From NCBI GenBank assembly GCA_947285985.1, contig CAMYPB010000021.1, positions 1 through 13,804 on the forward strand: DNA of 13,804 nucleotides, given 5' to 3'. The stretch's first letter is position 1; each line of letters begins with the position of its first letter. The stretch comes from an uncultured Holosporaceae bacterium. Lineage in GTDB: Bacteria; Pseudomonadota; Alphaproteobacteria; RUG11792. The notes beneath the pieces are model-generated. The model saw nothing but the letters and a program-made list of their open reading frames with translations, was not told where the DNA came from and ran no database searches. Made by a program: the position numbers and the translations under genes. Positions 8,172 to 13,804 of the stretch are shown piece by piece.

Positions 8172-8177
8172 TATAAT
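8172..8177 (+). promoter_or_regulatory. Possible -10 element for comF
   Basis: A perfect TATAAT ends seven bases before the comF ATG at 8185, which would place transcription start at or next to the start codon (a leaderless message). No convincing -35 box lies 16-18 bases upstream, and the sequence is A+T-rich, so this is tentative. Confidence 0.35.
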
Positions 8178-8184
8178 ATTTCAT

Positions 8185-8976
8185 ATGACACATATAGAAA
8201 TTTTAGGACATATTACATTGTTTTCAAAATCTAAAATTTTACACAATCTTAAACTTTTATTAAATTGGGTTTTTCCAAAGAAATGTTTAATTTGTTCTTG
8301 CGAAATCGATCAGGATGCGATATTTTGCACGGAATGTTTCAAGAGTATAACGATCATATCCGATCCATACTGTCCATCATGTGGTAAAATTCTCGATTCA
8401 AATTTCTCGGAAGATATCATTCAATATTGTGACTCCTGTTTTAAAAGAAAGAAAAATTTTTTCGATGTTGGACGTTCATTGTTCGTATACGATAAATTCT
8501 CTCGAAAAATCATCATGCACATAAAAAAACATGCAGACGAAACAACAGCAAAAATATGTGCCTCCCTTATATATAATAAATACCCCGAAATTTTTAATAA
8601 TATTGATTATATAATCCCTGTCCCATCTCATATATCAAGAATTTTATACAGAGGATTCAATCCCCCATCAATATTCGCGAAATACCTATCGATTATTTCG
8701 AATATCCCCCTTAAAAATAATATACTGAAGAGAATAAAACGTACTCCCTTTCAATCAACTAAAAATTTTCAAGAACGTATGGAAAACGTTGAAAATGCAT
8801 TCACCTGCAAGAAAAATCTCGAAAACAAAAACATAATCATCGTAGACGACGTTTTCACAACAGGTTCAACGATCAATTCCTGCGCAAAAACATTGAAAAA
8901 TTCAGGGGCCAATATCGTGAGATTTTTGACGATCGCATCAACCCCTCAAGAACATCATTCCTTAAAAATGGAGTAA
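8185..8976 (+). CDS. comF: ComF-family amidophosphoribosyltransferase-like protein
   Basis: The 263-residue protein has the two-part ComF layout. The N-terminal region has four CxxC-like pairs that probably bind zinc: C34/C37, C48/C51, C63/C66 and C82/C85. The C-terminal phosphoribosyltransferase fold has VPSHISRILYRGFN at about 146-159, the RTPFQSTKNFQERMENVENAF motif region at about 186-206, and the PRPP-binding loop IIIVDDVFTTGST at 217-229. ComF proteins are linked to DNA uptake in naturally competent bacteria; the alphaproteobacterial members are widespread and their substrate is not established. It starts back to back with an upstream alternative start of the secretin gene (shared CATATG at 8182-8187) and has no visible Shine-Dalgarno. 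Its TAA stop lies inside the left arm of a terminator hairpin. Family assignment secure; role in competence inferred. Confidence 0.92.
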   Translation: MTHIEILGHITLFSKSKILHNLKLLLNWVFPKKCLICSCEIDQDAIFCTECFKSITIISDPYCPSCGKILDSNFSEDIIQYCDSCFKRKKNFFDVGRSLFVYDKFSRKIIMHIKKHADETTAKICASLIYNKYPEIFNNIDYIIPVPSHISRILYRGFNPPSIFAKYLSIISNIPLKNNILKRIKRTPFQSTKNFQERMENVENAFTCKKNLENKNIIIVDDVFTTGSTINSCAKTLKNSGANIVRFLTIASTPQEHHSLKME

Positions 8977-9005
8977 TTTTGTGAAAAATATTCGCAAAAT
9001 TACTC
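8971..9005. terminator. Bidirectional intrinsic terminator between comF and clpB
   Basis: The two 15-base arms, 8971-8985 and 8991-9005, pair throughout with a single G·U wobble in the plus-strand RNA, around a five-base loop (AAATA). On the plus strand a run of six T follows at 9011-9016. On the minus strand five T follow within three bases of the stem. The comF stop codon (8974-8976) is inside the left arm, and clpB ends nine bases to the right, so one hairpin serves both convergent genes. Confidence 0.9.
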
Positions 9006-9014
9006 TAAAATTTT

Positions 9015-11579
9015 TTATAGATGTTCAACTTTCACACTGTTTCCATCATACAAAATTTTTATCTTGGAATTATCTAAAATCTCGCCCGATATAATCATCC
9101 TCGCAACGATATCCTGAACATTCTTCTGAATGGACCTCTTCAATGGACGTGCTCCATAGATTGGATCATACCCTATCTCGCACAACCACGATTTTAGAGA
9201 ATCATCATACAAAACTTCAATACCCTTGTCCTTCAAACGAATCGATAGGTCTTTCAATTGAATATCAACAATCCCCATCATATTCTCTTTTGAAAGGCTA
9301 TTGAAAACAATAATCTCATCAAGTCTATTTATGAGTTCCGGCCTGAAAGATGAACGTACGGTCGACATAACTTCCGCATTGATCATTTCCTTCGTGTTAT
9401 TCCTATTCAAAAAATATTCGGCCCCCAAATTTGATGTCAATATTATTATCGTATTCTTGAAATTCACATTCCTTCCAAGTCCATCTGTTAGATGTCCCTC
9501 ATCCAAAACCTGAAGAAGAATATTGAAAACATCACTATGTGCCTTCTCAATCTCATCAAACAAAACAACAGAATAAGGACGCCTCTTGACAGCTTCCGTG
9601 AGTTCTCCCCCCTTCTCATATCCAACATACCCTGGAGGAGCTCCTATAAGTCTTGCAACAGAATGTTTCTCCATATATTCGGACATATCAATTCGAATCA
9701 TATTGTTTCTATCATCAAACAAAAATTGAGCGAGACTCTTCGACAATTCAGTCTTCCCAACTCCCGTTGGACCCAAGAACAAAAATGACCCTATAGGACG
9801 ATTTGGATCAGAAATTCCCGCCCTAGAACGTCTTATACAATCCGCAATCGAATTGATCGCTTCATCCTGTCCAACAACGGATTTCCTCAAAGTATCTTCA
9901 ATTTGCAATAATTTTTCCCTATCTCCCATCAACATTTTTTCAACAGGTATGCCTGTCCATCTCGAAACAACGAGTGCGATATCATCGTCCGTGACCTCGT
10001 TTCGACATTCCCTCTTCTCTTGTTCATGTTGAAGTTCATCCAATCTTTTTTCAAGGGATGGAAGAGTTCCATAGAGTATCTCTCCAGCCTTCGCAAATTC
10101 TCCATTCCTTTGATATATCTCAGATTGAGTCCTTGCGGATTCTATCTTTTCCTTAAGAGAATTTATCTCTTCCATATGACTCTTCTCGAGATTCCAAGAC
10201 TTATTGAGTTCCTGAGATTCAGCTTCGAGTTTTTTCAGTTCCTCTTCAATCTTTAAATATCTCTCTTTTGATCCAGGATCAGATTCCTTCTTCAAAACCT
10301 CCCTCTCGATTCTGAGCTGTGTTATACGTCTATCAAGTTCATCGATATTTTCAGGTTTTGAATCAACGATCATCTTGAGTCTACTCGCAGCCTCATCCAT
10401 CAAATCAATGGCTTTATCTGGAAGGAATCTATCACTTATATAACGATCAGAATATGTACATGCTGCAATAACCGCAGAATCACTTATCCTAACTCCATGG
10501 TGTAATTCATATTTCTCCTTTAAACCCCTCAAAATCGATATAGAATCCAAAACACTAGGCTCCTCAACGAAAACAGGTTGAAATCTCCTCGCGAATGCAG
10601 AATCCTTCTCGATATATTGACGATACTCATCGAGAGTTGTCGACCCAACACAACGAAGTTCTCCCCTCGCGAGAGCAGGTTTCAACATATTCGATGCGTC
10701 CATCGCACCATCAGATTTCCCCGCTCCAACGAGTGTGTGTATTTCATCGATAAAAAGTATGACATCTTGAGACTTCGAAATCTCATTCAAAACGGATTTA
10801 AGCCTCTCCTCAAATTCACCTCGATATTTCGCACCGGCCAAAAGTGACCCCAAATCCAAAGACATAACTCTCTTATTCTTCACGGAATCTGGAACATCCC
10901 CTCGTATAATCCTCTGGGATAATCCTTCCGCAATCGCAGTTTTTCCAACTCCTGGCTCCCCTATGAGAATTGGATTATTCTTCGTACGACGTGATAAAAC
11001 TTGAAGAGTACGTCTTATTTCCTCATCCCTCCCAATAACAGGATCAAGTTTCCCTTCGCTTGCCATCTGAGTTAGATCTTTTGTGTATCTCTTCAATGCA
11101 TCAAATCCCGATTCTGCATTATCTGAATCAACATTATTTCCCATACGTATACCCTCCATTATTTTTTTGAGATTCTCAACATCTCCCCCACACTCCTCAA
11201 AAACCCTTTTTATTGGTTCATTCGAAAAGAGGGAGATTATTAAATTGTCCAGACTTATATACTGATCGGAGGATTGATCAGCTCTCTCCTCCATTTTTTT
11301 CAACAAAATCAAAACATCATTCGAAAGATATATAGAATCGTCTGAAGATGAACTTCGAACAACCGGAATTTTTTTTAGATTTTCCTCACAGATCTGATCC
11401 AGTTTTTTCAGGTTCAGATTTTTTAACCCTTCGAACACAAGGCTTTCGTTTTGGTTTTGGAGCAGGCTCTTCAGAATGTGAAACGGAGTCAACTGTTGAT
11501 TTCCCCTCTGTTTTGCATCCATCTGAGCATGATTCAATATTTGAAGTGTTAGTTTTGTCATTTTGTCTAGTGGACTCAT
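9015..11579 (-). CDS. clpB: ClpB protein disaggregase (Hsp100)
   Basis: ClpB extracts polypeptides from aggregates together with DnaK and is usually heat-induced. From the start used here it has 854 residues, normal for ClpB. The Clp N-domain covers about 1-145. AAA domain 1 has Walker A GEPGVGKT at 207-214 and Walker B ILFIDEIH near 274-281. A long coiled-coil middle domain lies at about 409-525. AAA domain 2 has Walker A GPTGVGKT at 603-610, the pore loop GYVGYEKGG near 650 and Walker B VVLFDEIEKA at about 671-680. The middle domain and the DUF4167 neighbour favour ClpB over the T6SS recycler ClpV. An ATG at 11600 is rejected as start: its first codons are themselves the Shine-Dalgarno (AAGGAGGAGGAA at 11586-11597) for the ATG at 11579, whose product aligns with the usual ClpB N-terminus. 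The gene therefore starts about 194 bases inside the DUF4167 frame. Confidence 0.97.
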   Translation of the reverse strand: MSPLDKMTKLTLQILNHAQMDAKQRGNQQLTPFHILKSLLQNQNESLVFEGLKNLNLKKLDQICEENLKKIPVVRSSSSDDSIYLSNDVLILLKKMEERADQSSDQYISLDNLIISLFSNEPIKRVFEECGGDVENLKKIMEGIRMGNNVDSDNAESGFDALKRYTKDLTQMASEGKLDPVIGRDEEIRRTLQVLSRRTKNNPILIGEPGVGKTAIAEGLSQRIIRGDVPDSVKNKRVMSLDLGSLLAGAKYRGEFEERLKSVLNEISKSQDVILFIDEIHTLVGAGKSDGAMDASNMLKPALARGELRCVGSTTLDEYRQYIEKDSAFARRFQPVFVEEPSVLDSISILRGLKEKYELHHGVRISDSAVIAACTYSDRYISDRFLPDKAIDLMDEAASRLKMIVDSKPENIDELDRRITQLRIEREVLKKESDPGSKERYLKIEEELKKLEAESQELNKSWNLEKSHMEEINSLKEKIESARTQSEIYQRNGEFAKAGEILYGTLPSLEKRLDELQHEQEKRECRNEVTDDDIALVVSRWTGIPVEKMLMGDREKLLQIEDTLRKSVVGQDEAINSIADCIRRSRAGISDPNRPIGSFLFLGPTGVGKTELSKSLAQFLFDDRNNMIRIDMSEYMEKHSVARLIGAPPGYVGYEKGGELTEAVKRRPYSVVLFDEIEKAHSDVFNILLQVLDEGHLTDGLGRNVNFKNTIIILTSNLGAEYFLNRNNTKEMINAEVMSTVRSSFRPELINRLDEIIVFNSLSKENMMGIVDIQLKDLSIRLKDKGIEVLYDDSLKSWLCEIGYDPIYGARPLKRSIQKNVQDIVARMIISGEILDNSKIKILYDGNSVKVEHL

Positions 11580-11826
11580 TTTCAATTCCTCCTCCTTCAT
11601 TATTTTTTGTATTATTGACGTTGTTGTTATTCTTCACAACAGGAAACTTCTCATTCATAACTCTCATATAGTGTTCTGCACATTGCAAGTTATATTCACA
11701 GAGAATCTTATCCCCTGAAGAAGACGCATCTCCCGCAGCTTTTATATATCTGTCATAGAGACCCTGATAATATCCCCTTCCTTTGTTGTTGTTATTGTTA
11801 TTATTATTTTTCATATCCCTCTTCAT
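11386..11826 (-). CDS. DUF4167-domain protein
   Basis: The 146-residue protein has the core of DUF4167, a family typical of Alphaproteobacteria, often located next to clpB, with no established function. A poly-Asn stretch is followed by KGRGYYQ and then a helical pair with AAGDASSSGDK and AEHYMRVM, matching the family pattern of a KY..LARDA..SGD...AEHY helix. The rest is a low-complexity hydrophilic tail ending in a basic cluster, KPKRKPCVRRVKK, suggestive of nucleic-acid or acidic-partner binding. It looks short: the usual segment between the basic N-terminus and the helices is missing. The start is uncertain: ATG 11826 is used, ATG 11814 follows AAGAGGG closely, and TTG 11841 is also in frame. 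The last 194 bases also encode the ClpB N-terminus in another frame, so the two genes are probably translated from one message. Confidence 0.85.
   Translation of the reverse strand: MKRDMKNNNNNNNNKGRGYYQGLYDRYIKAAGDASSSGDKILCEYNLQCAEHYMRVMNEKFPVVKNNNNVNNTKNNEGGGIENESTRQNDKTNTSNIESCSDGCKTEGKSTVDSVSHSEEPAPKPKRKPCVRRVKKSEPEKTGSDL
11586..11597 (-). promoter_or_regulatory. Ribosome-binding site of clpB inside the DUF4167 coding sequence
   Basis: AAGGAGGAGGAA read leftwards contains two overlapping GGAGG registers and ends six bases before the clpB ATG at 11579. In the DUF4167 frame the same bases encode the NEGGGIE region. It decides the clpB start at 11579 over the ATG at 11600. Confidence 0.88.
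11783..11810 (-). repeat. Trinucleotide AAT/AAC microsatellite encoding poly-Asn
   Basis: Reading leftwards, an uninterrupted run of AAT and AAC triplets encodes about eight asparagines at the DUF4167 N-terminus. A shorter Asn run occurs around 11617-11640. Such triplet runs can vary in length between strains without breaking the frame. Confidence 0.75.
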
Positions 11827-11880
11827 AACATCAAACCCCAAAAACTCAAAAGAAACCTCAAAACAATAGGCCCCTCTGTC

Positions 11881-11907
11881 TTTATACTATCACAAATAAC
11901 AAAACAA
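11881..11907 (-). promoter_or_regulatory. Possible promoter for the DUF4167-clpB unit
   Basis: Within the 146-base gap before the DUF4167 gene, TTGTTT (11902-11907) and TATAAA (11881-11886) read leftwards with 15 bases between them. The spacing is short and the boxes imperfect. No convincing heat-shock sigma-32 element was recognised. Confidence 0.28.
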
Positions 11908-11933
11908 ATCAGCCTACTGTTTATATATACACA

Positions 11934-11967
11934 TTTTATTATACATAATTAATACAATATAATAAAA
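11934..11967. terminator. A+T-only inverted repeat downstream of glmM
   Basis: TTTTATTATA (11934-11943) and TATAATAAAA (11958-11967) form a perfect ten-base inverted repeat with a 14-base spacer, starting five bases past the glmM stop. With no G-C pairs and no clear T run it would be a weak terminator; it may simply be A+T-rich sequence. Confidence 0.35.
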
Positions 11968-11972
11968 CGCCA

Positions 11973-13319
11973 TTATAAATCTTCAATTAATTCCATTGAT
12001 TTTTCAATCAACAGTTTTTCGTCAGATTCTATCATAACACGTATTAAATTTTCCGTACCAGAACGACGTATAACTATTCGTCCGGTATCTTTCAAAATAT
12101 CATTTCGTATCTTATATATTATATCCTGAACATTTTTATCATTCAAATCTATATTTTTTTTGATATTCAAAAAAGATTGCGGAACAGTTTTATAGAGATC
12201 CCGAATTTTTGAGGATTTTATTCGATTATTCATAAGAAAACTAATAACTTGCAATGCGGAAACCATCCCATCTCCTGTTGAAGCATAATCTATTGGAATG
12301 ATATGTCCTGATTTTTCTCCCCCTATCCTCGCACCAGATTCTATCATCTTTTCAAGAACATATTTGTCCCCAACGTCCGATCTTATGAGTTCGATTCCGA
12401 TATTCTTTAAATATCTCTCAAGTCCCATATTCGACATCGTTGTTGCGACAACTTTGTTATTGATGAGCTTCCCTCTTGATTTCCAATCTGTTGCGATAGA
12501 CGCAAGTATATAATCTCCATCAACAATATCCCCCCTATCATCAACAACAATGAGTCTATCCGCATCTCCATCGAACGCAAATCCTATATCCGCATTGTTC
12601 TCGATGACTGTCTTTTGAAGGAGTTTCGTATCCGTCGCGCCACACCCCTTATTTATATTGAGTCCATCTGGATCATTTCCTATATGAATTATCTCGGCCC
12701 CAAGTTCCCAGAAAACTTCAGGTGCGATTTTATAGGATGCACCATTCGCCGTATCAATGACAATCTTCATTCCAGAGAGTGTCATATCCCTTGGGAATGA
12801 GCTCTTCACAAATTCAACGTATCGTCCATCCGCATCATCTATCCTCCTTGCTTTTCCCATATGATCAGGACTTGCAAATTCAAAATTATTATTATGAAAA
12901 ATTTTTGAAATTTCCATTTCATCGTATGGAGAGATCTTAAATCCCCTAGAATTAAAGAATTTTATACCATTATCTTCATATGGATTATGAGATGCAGATA
13001 TAACAACCCCTAAATCCGCGCGTAAACTTCGAGTTATAACAGAGACAGCGGGCGTTGGAATAGGACCCAACAAACGAACATCCGCTCCAGACGATATAAA
13101 TCCGGCCATGAGTGCGGATTCGAGCATATATCCAGATAGACGCGTATCCTTTCCTATGACGACCGTGAATTTCCCATTGCAATACGGTTTTTCACGAGGA
13201 AGACTCGAATAATACATAACAGACGAAATCGCAATTTTCATGATATTGTCGGGCGTGATATACCCATTATTCGCACGCCCCCTGATTCCATCCGTTCCAA
13301 AGATATTCATATTTTCCAT
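11973..13319 (-). CDS. glmM: GlmM phosphoglucosamine mutase
   Basis: GlmM converts glucosamine-6-phosphate to glucosamine-1-phosphate, feeding UDP-GlcNAc for peptidoglycan and lipopolysaccharide. The 448-residue product carries the N-terminal FGTDGIRG signature and the active-site loop ISASHNPYEDNGIKFF, with the phosphoserine of SHNP at about residue 110. The metal-binding loop DGDADR is at 250-255. GEKSGH determines sugar specificity, and the C-terminal phosphate-binding RRSGTEN is at 418-424. Length is normal. The ATG at 13319 is chosen because AAGGA lies about ten bases upstream and the product then aligns with family starts; a TTG at 13337 would add six residues formed by the Shine-Dalgarno region itself. 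It is a single-gene unit in this view, without the ftsH/folP neighbours often seen in other bacteria. Confidence 0.97.
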   Translation of the reverse strand: MENMNIFGTDGIRGRANNGYITPDNIMKIAISSVMYYSSLPREKPYCNGKFTVVIGKDTRLSGYMLESALMAGFISSGADVRLLGPIPTPAVSVITRSLRADLGVVISASHNPYEDNGIKFFNSRGFKISPYDEMEISKIFHNNNFEFASPDHMGKARRIDDADGRYVEFVKSSFPRDMTLSGMKIVIDTANGASYKIAPEVFWELGAEIIHIGNDPDGLNINKGCGATDTKLLQKTVIENNADIGFAFDGDADRLIVVDDRGDIVDGDYILASIATDWKSRGKLINNKVVATTMSNMGLERYLKNIGIELIRSDVGDKYVLEKMIESGARIGGEKSGHIIPIDYASTGDGMVSALQVISFLMNNRIKSSKIRDLYKTVPQSFLNIKKNIDLNDKNVQDIIYKIRNDILKDTGRIVIRRSGTENLIRVMIESDEKLLIEKSMELIEDL

Positions 13320-13356
13320 AGTATTTTTTTCCTTCAATATTTAAAATCATGAAAAC

Positions 13357-13365
13357 ATCATACCA
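13357..13365 (-). promoter_or_regulatory. Extended -10 promoter candidate for glmM
   Basis: Read leftwards, TGG-TATGAT forms an extended -10 element (TGn plus a five-of-six match). It would start transcription near 13350, about 31 bases before the glmM ATG. No -35 match is seen, as expected for extended -10 promoters. Confidence 0.45.
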
Positions 13366-13413
13366 CAGAAATATGAATATCCCGACATTTCGTACACAAC
13401 TTTTTTTATTATA

Positions 13414-13804
13414 TTACAATCCGTATTTTAGGGCCAATTCAGGAATCGTGACGAGAACGAGTTTATATCCTAGGTATCCTTTTTGATCTCCATCCCGTTC
13501 CCATCCACCACAAATCATAACCCGTCCTTTTTGATTATAACATAATCCCCATACGTACTCTCCATTATAAATTGCTTTTATTTGTCCATTGTATTTGTAT
13601 GATAGAGTGTTTTCATTATCTAGCATTATAAATTCAATATTATTCGGATATTGTTTTGGGGTCCGTTGTCCAAGATCCCCATCCCATCTCCAACTTTCCT
13701 TTTTTAAATTCTCTTTTAATCGTTTAGTTCCATCTCGATTATCACTTTTTGGAAATGGATTAATATATTTTATATTACCATTTGTATATTTTAAAACATT
13801 ACCT
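13414..13804 (-). CDS. Unrecognised protein, C-terminal 130 residues only
   Basis: The frame is open from the right edge of the window to a TAA at 13414-13416, giving 130 codons including the stop; the start is outside. The visible part is hydrophilic, with a charged stretch RLKENLKKESWRWDGD. It ends in a compact segment with NGEYVWGLCYNQKGR, VMICGGWERDGDQKGYLGY and VLVTIPELALKYGL. Two cysteines are present and there is no membrane segment. The Trp/Gly/Tyr-rich beta-like end could be a globular extracellular or pilin-like domain, but I recognise no family. It lies 94 bases upstream of glmM on the same strand with no clear terminator between. An ATG at 13626 is internal; the frame continues past it. 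Confidence 0.6.
   Translation of the reverse strand, partial: GNVLKYTNGNIKYINPFPKSDNRDGTKRLKENLKKESWRWDGDLGQRTPKQYPNNIEFIMLDNENTLSYKYNGQIKAIYNGEYVWGLCYNQKGRVMICGGWERDGDQKGYLGYKLVLVTIPELALKYGL

Noticed and set aside
9492..9788. 98-codon plus-strand open frame inside clpB
   Set aside because: It is antisense to the second AAA domain of ClpB; an open-frame shadow.
9015..11579. The Clp ATPase as the T6SS recycler ClpV (TssH)
   Set aside because: Its N-domain, long middle domain and DUF4167 neighbour fit housekeeping ClpB, and it lies four kilobases and several transcription units from the T6SS operon.
11580..11600. clpB start at the ATG at 11600
   Set aside because: The extra seven codons are the ribosome-binding sequence for the ATG at 11579, and no ribosome site precedes 11600.
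11348..11671. 107-codon open frame on the plus strand, antisense to the DUF4167/clpB overlap
   Set aside because: It lies opposite two well-supported coding frames, has a Phe/Ser/Leu-rich composition typical of antisense to charged coding sequence, and no ribosome site or family match.
13320..13337. glmM start at the TTG at 13337
   Set aside because: The first codons coincide with the AAGGA ribosome site for the ATG at 13319, which also fits the family N-terminus better.

Overview
The window is a strongly A+T-rich stretch of bacterial chromosome, densely packed on both strands. A DUF4167 gene directly upstream of clpB is a typically alphaproteobacterial arrangement. Together with the A+T richness, asparagine-rich low-complexity tracts, a type VI secretion locus and small Sec-exported proteins of unknown function, it suggests a host-associated alphaproteobacterium (Holosporales- or Rickettsiales-like). 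That placement is inference; there is no rRNA here to fix it.

Layout. Positions 1-5039 (minus strand) hold a type VI secretion (T6SS) operon, tssK-tssL-tssM. Its genes are nearly contiguous: tssK and tssL are 15 nt apart, and tssL and tssM overlap by 4 nt as ATGA. tssM runs off the left edge. Positions 5040-5237 are a very A+T-rich divergent intergenic region with a consensus sigma-70 promoter facing right. Positions 5238-6485 (plus) carry two small exported proteins. They share an almost identical signal-peptide DNA cassette but have unrelated mature parts. Positions 6490-8160 (minus) encode an MshL/PilQ-type secretin lipoprotein. Positions 8185-8976 (plus) encode a ComF-type phosphoribosyltransferase, whose start abuts an alternative secretin start. 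A strong bidirectional hairpin at 8971-9005 separates comF from clpB. Positions 9015-11826 (minus) hold a DUF4167 gene and clpB; clpB begins inside the DUF4167 gene, giving about 194 nt of two-frame coding. Positions 11973-13319 (minus) are glmM. Positions 13414-13804 (minus) are the C-terminal part of an unrecognised protein entering from the right.

How the parts fit. TssK, TssL and TssM form the baseplate-to-membrane connection of a T6SS. The hallmark tube, sheath, spike and ClpV genes are not in the window. The secretin and ComF are both components associated with type IV pilus or competence machinery, though no other pilus gene is visible. ClpB and GlmM are housekeeping (disaggregation and cell-wall precursor synthesis). 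The most noteworthy features are the paired exported proteins with a shared exchangeable-looking N-terminal cassette between two secretion-related loci, and the long DUF4167/clpB overlap with the clpB ribosome-binding site embedded in coding sequence.
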